Shown here one piece after another: positions 25,212 through 34,427 of a stretch of DNA of 64,000 bases (position 1 is its first letter; each line of letters opens with the position of its first letter). This DNA is from AP-15 sp963832875 (GTDB lineage Bacteria > Pseudomonadota > Alphaproteobacteria > ATCC43930 > CGMCC-115725): contig CAWHWB010000003.1 of the NCBI GenBank assembly GCA_963832875.1, positions 744,001 through 808,000 on the forward strand. Direction: 5' to 3'. The notes beneath the pieces are model-generated. The model did no database searches, was not told the DNA's origin, and saw only the letters and a program-made list of their open reading frames with translations. Both the position numbers and the translations under genes were made by a program.

Positions 25212-26154
25212 GTGGAACAGCGGAATCTGGGGAAATCGGGGCTGCGCGTTTCGGCGGTCGGGCTCGGCTGCAACAATTTCGGCGGCCGGATCGATTTCGA
25301 TGCGACGAGACAGGTCGTGCATAGGGCTCTCGATCTCGGCATCACCTTTTTCGACGAATCCGACACCTATGGCGACCCGCGCGGCAGCTCCGAAACCTGC
25401 CTCGGCCAGATTCTCGGGAGCCCGCCGCAAGGACATCGTCCTGGCGACCAAGTTCGCCCGGCCGATGGACGGCTCGGGCCGGTTCGAGGGCGCCTCGCGA
25501 GGCTACATCATGGCCGAGGTCGAGGCCAGTCTCGTCCGGCTGAGAACCGATTGGATCGACCTCTACCAGCAGCACCAGCCCGACCCGCTGACCCCGATTG
25601 AGGAGACCCTGCGCGCACTCGACGACCTCGTGCGGCAAGGCAAGGTGCGTTATATCGGCTGCTCGACGCTGCCCGCGTGGCAAGTGGTCGAGGCGCGGTG
25701 GACCTCGAAGCATCTCGGCCTCCACCATTTCGTGTCGTGCCAGGAGGAGTACAGCCTCTTGGCGCGCGGGCTCGACCATCAGTTGATGCCGGTTCTGGAA
25801 ACCTATGGGTTGGGGCTGATCCCGTTTCGGCCCTTGGCCGACGGGCTGCTGACCGGCAAGTACCGGCGCGGCGTCCCGTTGCCGGCCGGGTCGCGCCTGG
25901 GCAACATGCCGCGCCAGGCCGGCCGTTACCTGACCGAGGACAACTGGACGGTGGTCGAGCGCCTGGAAGGTTTCGCCGCCGAGCGCGGCCACACCTTGCT
26001 GCAGCTGGCTCTGAGCTGGCTGTTGCATCGCCCGGCGGTGGCGAGCGTCATCGCCGGCGCCACCACGGCAGATCAGGTCGAGCACAATGTGCGTGCCGCC
26101 GGCTGGGCCTTGACCGCCGACGAATTGCTAGAGATCGACCGGTTGACCCGCTGA
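25212..26154 (+). pseudogene. Aldo/keto reductase, disrupted by one extra base
   Basis: A GTG at 25212 starts EQRNLGKSGLRVSAVGLGCN, the N-terminus of an NADPH-dependent aldo/keto reductase with catalytic DESDTYG. At 25419 an A is inserted after CTCGGG; removing it gives LGQILGARRKDIVLATKF and one open frame to 26154 (about 313 residues), with WIDLYQQHQPDP, IPFRPLADGLLTGKY and SVIAGATTADQVEHNV. As written, the first frame ends at 25599 with the wrong sequence. It is either a young pseudogene or a sequence error. The SDR gene follows 29 bp later. Confidence 0.85.
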
Positions 26155-26183
26155 TTCATCAACCCTGGGAAGGAGCTAGGAAG

Positions 26184-26966
26184 ATGGATGTTCGACTAGA
26201 CGGAAGAAGTGCGGTGATCACCGGCGGCAGCAAGGGGCTGGGCCTCGCTATCGCCAAGGAATTCGCCGCCTCGGGCGCCGATGTCGCGATCCTCGCGCGC
26301 GACCAGGCGACGCTCGCCGACGCCAAGGGTCAGATCGAGCACGGCGCCAAGGGCAAGGTCGCGGCGATCAGCTGCGACGTATCGAAGATGGCGCCGATCA
26401 AGGCCGCCTATGACCAGATCATGTCGCAGTTGGGCAAGATCGACATCTTCGTCAACAACGCCGGCCAATCGACCCGCGGCCCTTCGGAGACGCTTACCGA
26501 CGAGCAGTGGCAGGCCGATCTCGACCTCAAACTATTTGCGCAGATTCGCTTTTGCCGGCTTCTCTTCCCGCAGATGAAGCAGCGCAAATGGGGTCGCATC
26601 ATCAGCGTGCTCAATATCGGGGCCAAGGCGCCAGGCGCCGACAGCGCGCCGACCTCGGTCAGCCGCGCGGCGCAGATGGCCTTCACCAAGGCATTGTCGA
26701 TGGAGGGGGCGCCGCACAACGTGCTGGTCAACTCTCTGCATGTGGGCGTCATCGTCAGCGACCAGATCGTCCGCCGCCATCAGCGCGAAGGTGCGAACAT
26801 CTCGCTCGAAGATATGATTGCGCAGGCCGGGCGGGCGGTGCCGATGGGCCGCATGGGCCGCGCCGAGGAATTCGCCAATGTCGCGACCTTTCTCGCCTCC
26901 GACGCCGCCTCTTACGTGACCGGCTGTGCGATCAACGTCGACGGCGGCCGCTCGCCGGTGGTGTGA
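26184..26966 (+). CDS. SDR-family protein lacking the usual catalytic triad
   Basis: 260 residues. The Rossmann motif is TGGSKGLGLAIA and NNAG is at 91-94, so NAD(P) binding is likely. The active-site positions read Asn144, Thr157 and Arg161 where classical short-chain dehydrogenases have Ser, Tyr and Lys (PTSVSRAAQMAFTKA in place of YxxxK). Relatives with PTSVSRAA exist and may use another mechanism or act as binding proteins. GGAAGGAG is upstream. The amidohydrolase starts 35 bp downstream, suggesting an operon. Confidence 0.88.
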   Translation: MDVRLDGRSAVITGGSKGLGLAIAKEFAASGADVAILARDQATLADAKGQIEHGAKGKVAAISCDVSKMAPIKAAYDQIMSQLGKIDIFVNNAGQSTRGPSETLTDEQWQADLDLKLFAQIRFCRLLFPQMKQRKWGRIISVLNIGAKAPGADSAPTSVSRAAQMAFTKALSMEGAPHNVLVNSLHVGVIVSDQIVRRHQREGANISLEDMIAQAGRAVPMGRMGRAEEFANVATFLASDAASYVTGCAINVDGGRSPVV

Positions 26967-27001
26967 GCCAAGCTCTCAAGAAAAGAAGCGAACCGAGCCC
27001 G

Positions 27002-28249
27002 ATGGATCTGGTCATCCGTAACGCGCGGCCGGCCGATCGCCCGGCCGGCGCCGAGCCTGTCGATATCGGCGTCGCCCAAGGCCGGATCGCGGCGATCGGC
27101 CACGGGCTTGGCGACGCGGCCGAGAGCTATGACGCCGAGGGTCGGCTCGCCTGCGCCGGTCTCGTCGAGACTCACATCCATCTCGACAAGTCGCGGCTGA
27201 TCGACCGCTGCCCGCCCGAAGCGGGACGCCGCATCGCTCCGATGGCGCAGGTCAAGGCGATCAAGCGCGAGATCAGCGTCGAGGATGTGCGGCGTCGCGC
27301 GGCGCGCACCCTCGAAGACTGCATCCTCAACGGCGCCACCCGCATGCGCACCCAGGTCGAGCTCGACCCGGCGATCGGCATGCGCGGCTTCGAGGGGGTG
27401 GAGTCACTGATCGCCGAATACCGCTGGGCGATCGACATCGAGATCTGCGTCTTCGCGCAGGACGGGTTGACCAACTATCCCGGCACCGACGACTTGCTGG
27501 TCGAGGGGCTCCGGCGCGGGGCCAGGGCGATCGGCGGCGCGCCGCGCTACGACCCCGACCATGCCGGCCAGATCCGCCGGATCTTCGAGCTGGCGCGCGA
27601 GTTCGACGCCGAGATCGACATCCATCTCGATGTCGGCGACGGCGGGGAGCCGCTCGACATCCCGATGGTTTGCGAGCTGACCCAACAGTATCGGCGGGGC
27701 GGCCGGGTCACGGTCGGCCATATGGCCAAGCTCGCGGCGCTGCCGCCTCACGCACTGGCGGAACTAGCCGGGCATATGGCCGATGCCGGCGTTGCGGTCA
27801 CGGTATTGCCGCTGACCGACCTCTATCTGACGGGCCGCGACCGCGACCATGATGTGCGCCGCGGCGTCGCGGACGCCAATTTTCTGGTCGAGCACGGGGT
27901 CAACTGCTCGCTGTCGACCAACAATGTGCTGAACCCGGCGACCCCCTATGGCGATTGCTCGCTGATCCGCATGGCGAATCTGCAAGCGAACGTGCTGCAG
28001 ATCGCCCGCGCCGAGCAATTGCGCGAGATCTTCGCGATGCTGACCGAACGCTCGGCCCGGCTGCTCAACCTCGGGGACTACGGGCTCGCGGTCGGCAACC
28101 CGGCCGACATCGTGATCATCGACGCCGACACCCCCGAGCAGGCGATCGCCGAGATTCGTCAGCCGCTCGCCGTCTGGAAACGCGGGCGGCGAACCGTCGC
28201 ACGGCACCTGCCGCAGTTGCTGCGGCCCGACGCCCGCCCGGCGGCATAA
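27002..28249 (+). CDS. Amidohydrolase, cytosine deaminase-like
   Basis: 415 residues of the CodA/AtzC-like branch: a small beta domain first, then the metal motif VETHIHLDKSRL, EIDIHLDVGDGGEP, the histidine in VGHMAKLAALP and a C-terminal NPADIVIIDADTP strand. Such enzymes deaminate or hydrolyse cyclic amides and aminopyrimidines or triazines. The start was taken at the ATG at 27002. Together with the preceding SDR and reductase genes it could make a small catabolic cluster, but the substrate is unknown. Confidence 0.87.
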   Translation: MDLVIRNARPADRPAGAEPVDIGVAQGRIAAIGHGLGDAAESYDAEGRLACAGLVETHIHLDKSRLIDRCPPEAGRRIAPMAQVKAIKREISVEDVRRRAARTLEDCILNGATRMRTQVELDPAIGMRGFEGVESLIAEYRWAIDIEICVFAQDGLTNYPGTDDLLVEGLRRGARAIGGAPRYDPDHAGQIRRIFELAREFDAEIDIHLDVGDGGEPLDIPMVCELTQQYRRGGRVTVGHMAKLAALPPHALAELAGHMADAGVAVTVLPLTDLYLTGRDRDHDVRRGVADANFLVEHGVNCSLSTNNVLNPATPYGDCSLIRMANLQANVLQIARAEQLREIFAMLTERSARLLNLGDYGLAVGNPADIVIIDADTPEQAIAEIRQPLAVWKRGRRTVARHLPQLLRPDARPAA

Positions 28250-28329
28250 TCCGGGCGCTCGGCGCCATTACCCTCGCCAAAGCGCCGTCGGCCGGCTAAA
28301 AGGGCGGTGTTCACAGCCGCCGAGCCGCC

Positions 28330-29562
28330 ATGCCCGAGGATTTCTACCGCATCAAACGCCTGCCCCCCTATGTCTTCAGCGAGGTTAACGAGCTGAAAGC
28401 CAAGGCGCGAGCGGCCGGGCGCGACGTCATCGATCTCGGCATGGGCAATCCGGACGGCCCGACCCCGCCGCATATCGTCGCCAAGCTGATCGAGGCGGTG
28501 CAGAACCCAAAAACCCACGGCTATTCGGTATCGCGCGGCATCACCGGGCTGCGCCGCGCCTGCGCCGGCTATTACGCCCGCCGCTTCGGGGTCGAGCTCG
28601 ATCCCGAGCGCGAAATCGTCGTCACCTTGGGTTCAAAGGAGGGGCTCGCCAACCTCGCGCAGGCGATCACCGCCCCCGGCGACATCGTGCTGGCGCCAAA
28701 CCCGTGCTACCCGATCCATTCCTTCGGGTTCATCATGGCCGGCGCCTCGGTGCGCCACGTGCCGGTCGGCCCCGAATTCGACTTCCTCGCCGAGCTGAAA
28801 AAGGCGGTGCGGCACAGCATCCCGGCTCCATTGGCGATCGTCCTCAACTTTCCCGCCAACCCGACTGCGCAGACCGTCGACCTCGATTTTTACGGCGAGA
28901 TCATCTCCTTCTGCCGGCAGCACGACATCGTCGTGTTGTCCGATCTGGCCTATGCCGAAATTTATTTCGACGGCAAGCCGCCGCCTTCCATTCTCGAAGT
29001 GCCGGGGGCGCGCGACATCGCGGTCGAGTTTTCGTCGCTCAGTAAGACCTATTCGATGGCCGGATGGCGCATCGGGTTCGCGGTCGGCAACGCGCGGCTG
29101 ATCGGGGCCTTGTCGCGGGTCAAATCGTATCTGGACTATGGCGCCTTCACGCCCATCCAGGTGGCGGCGACGGCGGCATTGAACGGCCCGCAGGACTGCA
29201 TCGCCGAGACCCGCGCGCGCTATCAGGCGCGCCGCGATGTAGTCGTCGACGGGCTGCGCCAGGCCGGCTGGGAGGTGCCGCCGCCCGAAGCGACGATGTT
29301 CGCCTGGGCGCCAATCCCGGCGCAATATCGCGCGGTCGGCAGCCTCGCCTTCTCCAAGCTGCTGCTCGAGCGCGCCAATGTCGCGGTGTCGCCGGGGATC
29401 GGTTTTGGCGAATATGGCGAAGGGTTCGTGCGCATCGCGCTGGTCGAAAACCGCCAGCGCCTGCGCCAGGCGACCCGCAACATCAAGGCTTTTCTCGCCG
29501 GCCGCAACGACACCCCCGAGCTGCGCCGCGGCGAGCGCGGGCTCGCGGCGGCAGCGCCCTGA
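28330..29562 (+). CDS. alaC: Fold-type I aminotransferase, AlaC/DapL-like
   Basis: 410 residues. The N-terminus FYRIKRLPPYVFSEVNELKAKAR and VIDLGMGNPDGPTP are those of the alanine aminotransferases AlaC of proteobacteria, which are often labelled LL-diaminopimelate aminotransferase. The PLP lysine is in SSLSKTYSMAGWRIG, with NFPANPTAQ and the C-terminal VSPGIGFGEYGEGFVRIAL. The reaction is glutamate-pyruvate or related transamination. An intact homoserine dehydrogenase usually follows in relatives; here ispG lies convergent instead. Confidence 0.86.
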   Translation: MPEDFYRIKRLPPYVFSEVNELKAKARAAGRDVIDLGMGNPDGPTPPHIVAKLIEAVQNPKTHGYSVSRGITGLRRACAGYYARRFGVELDPEREIVVTLGSKEGLANLAQAITAPGDIVLAPNPCYPIHSFGFIMAGASVRHVPVGPEFDFLAELKKAVRHSIPAPLAIVLNFPANPTAQTVDLDFYGEIISFCRQHDIVVLSDLAYAEIYFDGKPPPSILEVPGARDIAVEFSSLSKTYSMAGWRIGFAVGNARLIGALSRVKSYLDYGAFTPIQVAATAALNGPQDCIAETRARYQARRDVVVDGLRQAGWEVPPPEATMFAWAPIPAQYRAVGSLAFSKLLLERANVAVSPGIGFGEYGEGFVRIALVENRQRLRQATRNIKAFLAGRNDTPELRRGERGLAAAAP

Positions 29563-29583
29563 ACGAAAGACGCGCGCTCGCTA

Positions 29584-30720
29584 TTACTGGGCCGGCTCCA
29601 GCGCCGGCGTGGCGGCCTTTTGCGCTTCGATCTCGGCGGCTTTTTTTTCGACCAGCTCGACCAGGTGGTCGACGATGTCGGTGTTTTTCAGGCGGTGGTC
29701 GGTTAGGCCGCTGATATAGACTTGGTGGGTGCCGTTGCCGCCGCCGGTGAAGCCGATATCGGTTTCGCGCGCCTCGCCGGGGCCGTTGACGACGCAGCCG
29801 ATCACCGAGACGGTCAGGGGCGTCGTGATGTGGGCCAGCCGTTCTTCGAGCCGCTCGACCGTCTTGATGACCTCGAATTGCTGGCGCGCGCAGGACGGGC
29901 ACGAGATCACGGTGACCCCGCGGCGGCGCAAATTCAGGGATTTCAGCATCTCGAACCCGGCCTTGACCTCCTCGACCGGGTCGGCCGACAGCGACACCCG
30001 GATCGTGTCGCCGATCCCCGACCACAGGAGCATGCCGAGCCCGATCGAGGATTTGACCGTGCCGCTCCTCAGGCCGCCGGCCTCGGTGATGCCGAGATGC
30101 AGCGGATAGTCGCAGGCCTCGGCCAATTGCTGATAGGCGGCGACGGCGAGAAACACGTCCGACGCCTTGCACGAGATCTTGAATTCGAAGAAATCATTGT
30201 CCTCGAGGATCTTGGCGTGGTCGAGCGCGCTCTCGACCATGGCCTCGGGACAGGGCTCGCCGTATTTCTCGAGGAGGTCGCGCTCGAGCGAGCCGGCGTT
30301 GACCCCGATCCGCATCGAGCAGCCGTGGTCCTTGGCCGCCTTGATCACCTCGCGCACGCGCTCGGACGAGCCGATGTTGCCGGGGTTGATGCGCAGGCAG
30401 GCCGCACCGCTCTCGGCGGCTTCGATCGCGCGTCGGTAATGAAAATGGATGTCCGCGACGATCGGCACCGTCGCCTCGCGCACGATGTGCTCCAGCGCCA
30501 GCGCCGATTCCTGGTCGGGGCACGACACCCGGACAATGTCGGCGCCGGCGCGCTCGAGCGCCTGAACCTGCGCGACCGTGGCCTTCACATCGCTGGTCAC
30601 CGTGTTGGTCATTGACTGGACGGTGATCGGCGCATCGCCGCCGACCGGCACCTTGCCGACGTAAATCTTGCGGCAGGCGCGGCGATGGATGTCACGATAG
30701 GGCCGGACGCTCATCATCAT
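29584..30720 (-). CDS. ispG: 4-hydroxy-3-methylbut-2-enyl diphosphate synthase (flavodoxin)
   Basis: 378 residues. Reduces the MEcPP ring in the methylerythritol phosphate pathway to isoprenoids. The N-terminal TIM barrel includes VGGDAPITVQSMTNT, and the C-terminal domain binds a 4Fe-4S cluster through Cys274, Cys277 (ISCPSCARQQ) and Cys309 (IGCVVNGPGEA). Normal length for the short bacterial form. It follows the rodZ-like gene on the same strand, the usual alphaproteobacterial order. Confidence 0.96.
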   Translation of the reverse strand: MMMSVRPYRDIHRRACRKIYVGKVPVGGDAPITVQSMTNTVTSDVKATVAQVQALERAGADIVRVSCPDQESALALEHIVREATVPIVADIHFHYRRAIEAAESGAACLRINPGNIGSSERVREVIKAAKDHGCSMRIGVNAGSLERDLLEKYGEPCPEAMVESALDHAKILEDNDFFEFKISCKASDVFLAVAAYQQLAEACDYPLHLGITEAGGLRSGTVKSSIGLGMLLWSGIGDTIRVSLSADPVEEVKAGFEMLKSLNLRRRGVTVISCPSCARQQFEVIKTVERLEERLAHITTPLTVSVIGCVVNGPGEARETDIGFTGGGNGTHQVYISGLTDHRLKNTDIVDHLVELVEKKAAEIEAQKAATPALEPAQ

Positions 30721-30805
30721 CCTCGTTCGGGCAATTTCGCATAAGGCGCATATAGACCGTTTCGGCAGCGCACAAAAGGCGTGGGTGCGAATATCAGGCG
30801 ATCGA

Positions 30806-31897
30806 TCATCGGACCGTGCCGGCCGCGGTCAAGCTCTGCGGATCAAGCGCGATGTTGCGGCGGACCGCTCCCGGGGGGCCGAGCGCCGGCGCCGGCTTGC
30901 CATCGACCAGAACGCTGAGCCCGCCGGCATTGCCGGCCCGCAGCGACAGCCCGGGACGATCGGGCACCCGGTAAGTCTCGCCGGGCTTAAGCACGCCCGT
31001 GAATAGGACCGTGCGGTTGGCGTCGCGCACTTCGATCCAGCTGTCGGCGGTGGCCTGCAAGACGATCCGCGACGGTGCGCCGGCGGCGTCATGCGCGGGC
31101 GTCGGCTCGGTCGAACCCGTCAATGCAGAACTTGGCGCCGCCCGCGGCGGGCTTTGCGGACCGGCGGGCGGCGAAGCCGTGGCCGGGGGCGGTGAAGGCG
31201 GGGCAAAAGCGGCAGTTGCCGCAGCGGCGAGTGGCGCCCCGCCCGGGGCCACGGCACCCGTGGGCTGTCGATTATCCGAGACAAACCGACTCCTAGAGGC
31301 CGGATCGGGTGTCGGCTCGGCACCCGTCCCGGCAGTGCTCAGCCTGGGCTTCGCTGTAGCCGCCGGCACACGCATTGCGACCGCCGCCGGCGGCGCAGGC
31401 GTTGGCGCCAGCAGGTCCGCCGGCACTTCGGTCACGCGCTCCGGCCGCGATCGCTCGTCGGTGGACAGGTAGTACCAGGTCGCGTATCCGCAGATCGCCA
31501 AGATCAACGCCAGCAGCAGCGTCCGGCCGCCCGGAACGCCGCGCTCGTCCAGCGGTATCGGAAACGAAAGATCCGGCTTGGTGTCGAGCCCCGCGGCCTC
31601 GCGGCGAAAGCGCCGCAGAATTTCGCCGGCGTCAAGCCCCAGATGATCGGCATAAGCGCGCATGAAACCCACTGCGTAGGCCAAGCCGGGGAGACGGTCC
31701 GGGCGTCCTTCTTCGAGCGCGGCCAGATAGCCGGGCTTGATGCATAGAGCTGCGGCCACCTCGCCGAGTTCTAGGCCGAGCGCTTCGCGCTGCTGCCGCA
31801 GCACATCACCTGCCGACCGCCACCCGGCGCGGATCGGCGCTTCGCCCTCGGGTGCGATTTGCGCGACGGGGGTCCTGATCCGCTGAAACAAAGCCAA
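30806..31897 (-). CDS. RodZ-like cytoskeletal/HTH membrane protein
   Basis: 363 residues. An N-terminal HTH_25-type helix-turn-helix (about 30-90: GDVLRQQREALGLELGEVAAAL, then YLAALEEGRPDRLPGLAYAVGFMRAYADHLGLD), one transmembrane helix near 125-145, a long proline/alanine-rich periplasmic linker, and a C-terminal DUF4115 domain (SWIEVRDANRTVLFTGVLKPGETYRVP). This is the architecture of RodZ, which ties MreB to the membrane and shapes rods. ispG lies 85 bp downstream. Confidence 0.88.
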   Translation of the reverse strand: MALFQRIRTPVAQIAPEGEAPIRAGWRSAGDVLRQQREALGLELGEVAAALCIKPGYLAALEEGRPDRLPGLAYAVGFMRAYADHLGLDAGEILRRFRREAAGLDTKPDLSFPIPLDERGVPGGRTLLLALILAICGYATWYYLSTDERSRPERVTEVPADLLAPTPAPPAAVAMRVPAATAKPRLSTAGTGAEPTPDPASRSRFVSDNRQPTGAVAPGGAPLAAAATAAFAPPSPPPATASPPAGPQSPPRAAPSSALTGSTEPTPAHDAAGAPSRIVLQATADSWIEVRDANRTVLFTGVLKPGETYRVPDRPGLSLRAGNAGGLSVLVDGKPAPALGPPGAVRRNIALDPQSLTAAGTVR

Positions 31898-32138
31898 CGA
31901 TCGATCGTCCTGGGCTCAGCTCAACCAAACATGCTCGACCTCGCCAGTCGCGCGCATGCGATGCCGCCTCCGGCCCATCTACCACGGTCCGCGCCACCGG
32001 CCGAGACGATCCGACGGGCCTCAATCAACAACCGTCGATCGGGCGCTCGCGTTCCGTTGCGTCGAATGGCGTCCAACCCCGTGATCGCACGATGGGGTGA
32101 CAATCAGATCACAGCGCGATTGAATAGTCCCGGGCGAG

Positions 32139-34427
32139 TTACAAAGCGATCGCATGATCGCGGGCATAAGCTTCGAGCTTGGGCCTCAGCGAATGGTCGG
32201 CTCGGCCGCCGATCTGGTCGACATATTTGGCGACTGCGGCGGCATCGAGGCTGCGAATCATTGTCTTGACCGGGCCGATTGCGGTCCCGACCATCGAGAA
32301 GGTGCGGAAGCCTAGGGCGATCAGCACCATCGCCTCGATCGGGTTTCCTGCCATCTCGCCGCACATGCTGAGCGGCACCGCCGCGCGGCGGGTCTGGGCA
32401 ACGACTTCGCGCAGCAGCGCTAGCATCGGCGCAGAGAGCGGGTCGTAGCGATCGGCGAGCCGGGGATTGCCGCGATCGCAGGCAAACAGGAACTGCAGCA
32501 GATCGTTGGTGCCGATCGACAGAAAGTCGACCCGCCGGCACAGCGCCGGCAACTGCCACAACAGCGCCGGCACTTCGAGCATAACCCCGATCTTGATTGA
32601 AGCGGGGAGTCTACGGCCTTCCTCGGCGGCGCGGGCAAGCTCGCGATCGAGCAGCGCCCGGGCCCGTTCGAGCTCGGGGATTTCGGCGACCATCGGAAAT
32701 TTGACAAAGAGGTCGCGCCCCTCGGCGGCCCGCACCAGCGCGCGCAACTGTTCGCGCAGCATCGCCGGCCGGTCGAGCCCGATGCGGATCGCCCGCCAGC
32801 CCATCGCCGGGTTGTCCTCGACGGCGTGCGGCAGATACGGCAACAGCTTGTCGCCGCCGATATCGAGGGTGCGGAACACCACCGGCCGGCCGTCGGCCTG
32901 CTCGAAGACGTTGCGGTAGAATTCCGTCTGGTCCTGGACCGCGGGAAAGGTGTCGCGCACCATGAACGGGATCTCGGTGCGAAACAGGCCGATACCCTCG
33001 GCCCCGGTTGCCGCGAGCTGCGACATGTCGAGCAGCAGTCCGGCGTTCAGCAGCAAACTGATGCCGATCCCGTCGCGGGTGATTGTCGGAGCGCTGCGCA
33101 GGCTGTCGTAAAGGGTGCGGCGGCGGTTTCGCGCTTCGACCGTCGCTGCCGTCGATTGCTGGATATCGGCGCTCGGCCGGATCAGGATTTGCGCGTGGTC
33201 GCCATCGACGATGACGACATCGCCGTTTTCGGTGCGGCTGACGGCGTCGTCGACCCGGCCGACGACCGGAATGTCGAGCGCCCGTGCGACAATCGCCACA
33301 TGCGCGGTCGGCGAGCCTTCTTCGAGCACGAGACCGATGACCCGGCGGTGCGCGTAGTCCAACAGCTCGGCCGGGCCCAGGGCGCGCGCCACCAGCACGA
33401 ACTCGGCCGGCAGCTCGTCCCAGCCGGCGCTTGGCGGCTGATCCGACAGATGCTGCTGCAACCGATTGGCGAGGTCTTCGAGATCGACCCGGCGTTCGCG
33501 CAAATAGGGGTCGCTTGCTTGCATCATGCGGGTGCTGGTTTCGTCGCGGACCTTCTGCACCGCGGCCTCGGCGGTCAGCCCGCTGCGGATCGCGTCGGCG
33601 ATGCGGGCGATCCAGCCGCGGTCGTCGGCGAACATGCGATAGGTTTCGAGAATATCGCGATGCTCGCCATCGCCGAGGCCGCGGCTCGCCACCACCAGCC
33701 GGTCGATCAATTCGCGCATCGCCGTAACCGCGTGCCGCAGGCGCGCGAGTTCGGCGGCGGCGTCCTCAGCGATGACTTGGCGGATCGGCAGGCGCGGCTC
33801 GTGCAGCACCGCGGGTCCGATCGCAAGCCCCGGATTGAGCCGGACCCCGACCAGCCGTACCGGGAGCATCCCGCCCCGGTGGCTCTGCGCGATTTCGTGC
33901 GGATTGACCAGCTCGCCGCCGGCGACAAGCTCTGCGACGATCATCGCGATCGTCTGTAGAACCTCGATCTCGTCGTCCTCGTAATGGCGCAAGGTCTGAT
34001 TCTGCACCACGAGCACGCCAAGAACCCGGCCGCCGCGCAGCATCGGCACGCCCAACAGCGAATGATAGATTTCCTCGCCGGTTTCGGGCCGGTAAGCGAA
34101 GCCGGGGTGGGCCTGTGCGTCGGCCAGCGCTAGCGGGTGCGCGGTCGCTGCGATCAATCCGACGAGGCCCTCGCCGACGCGCAGCCGGGTGCGGTGCACG
34201 GCCTCCGGCCGCAGTCCTTCGGTGGCGAACAGCTCCAGCACCTCGCCAGCGCGCATCACATAAACCGAGCAGACCTCGGCGACCATTTCGGCGGCGACGA
34301 TGCGGACGATTCGGTCGAGCCGCTCCTGTGCCGCAGCGGCGCCCGCCATGATGTCACGCAGCCGGCGCAGCAGCCGGCGCGTCCCGCTGACGCCGCCCGG
34401 AGCTTCGCTGGTCCGCGTCTCGGTCAT
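32139..34427 (-). CDS. ptsP: Phosphoenolpyruvate-protein phosphotransferase PtsP (EI-Ntr)
   Basis: 762 residues. An N-terminal GAF domain (about 25-170) marks the nitrogen-related enzyme I. The PEP-utilising mobile domain holds the active histidine in EEGSPTAHVAIVA (His376), and the TIM barrel includes GTNDLLQF and MCGEMAGNP. It passes phosphate from PEP to NPr and EIIA-Ntr, linking nitrogen state to potassium, PHB and stress control. Its start overlaps the stop of the flavin oxidoreductase gene by four bases (ATGA), so it is the third gene of an operon with lysC. Confidence 0.95.
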   Translation of the reverse strand: MTETRTSEAPGGVSGTRRLLRRLRDIMAGAAAAQERLDRIVRIVAAEMVAEVCSVYVMRAGEVLELFATEGLRPEAVHRTRLRVGEGLVGLIAATAHPLALADAQAHPGFAYRPETGEEIYHSLLGVPMLRGGRVLGVLVVQNQTLRHYEDDEIEVLQTIAMIVAELVAGGELVNPHEIAQSHRGGMLPVRLVGVRLNPGLAIGPAVLHEPRLPIRQVIAEDAAAELARLRHAVTAMRELIDRLVVASRGLGDGEHRDILETYRMFADDRGWIARIADAIRSGLTAEAAVQKVRDETSTRMMQASDPYLRERRVDLEDLANRLQQHLSDQPPSAGWDELPAEFVLVARALGPAELLDYAHRRVIGLVLEEGSPTAHVAIVARALDIPVVGRVDDAVSRTENGDVVIVDGDHAQILIRPSADIQQSTAATVEARNRRRTLYDSLRSAPTITRDGIGISLLLNAGLLLDMSQLAATGAEGIGLFRTEIPFMVRDTFPAVQDQTEFYRNVFEQADGRPVVFRTLDIGGDKLLPYLPHAVEDNPAMGWRAIRIGLDRPAMLREQLRALVRAAEGRDLFVKFPMVAEIPELERARALLDRELARAAEEGRRLPASIKIGVMLEVPALLWQLPALCRRVDFLSIGTNDLLQFLFACDRGNPRLADRYDPLSAPMLALLREVVAQTRRAAVPLSMCGEMAGNPIEAMVLIALGFRTFSMVGTAIGPVKTMIRSLDAAAVAKYVDQIGGRADHSLRPKLEAYARDHAIAL

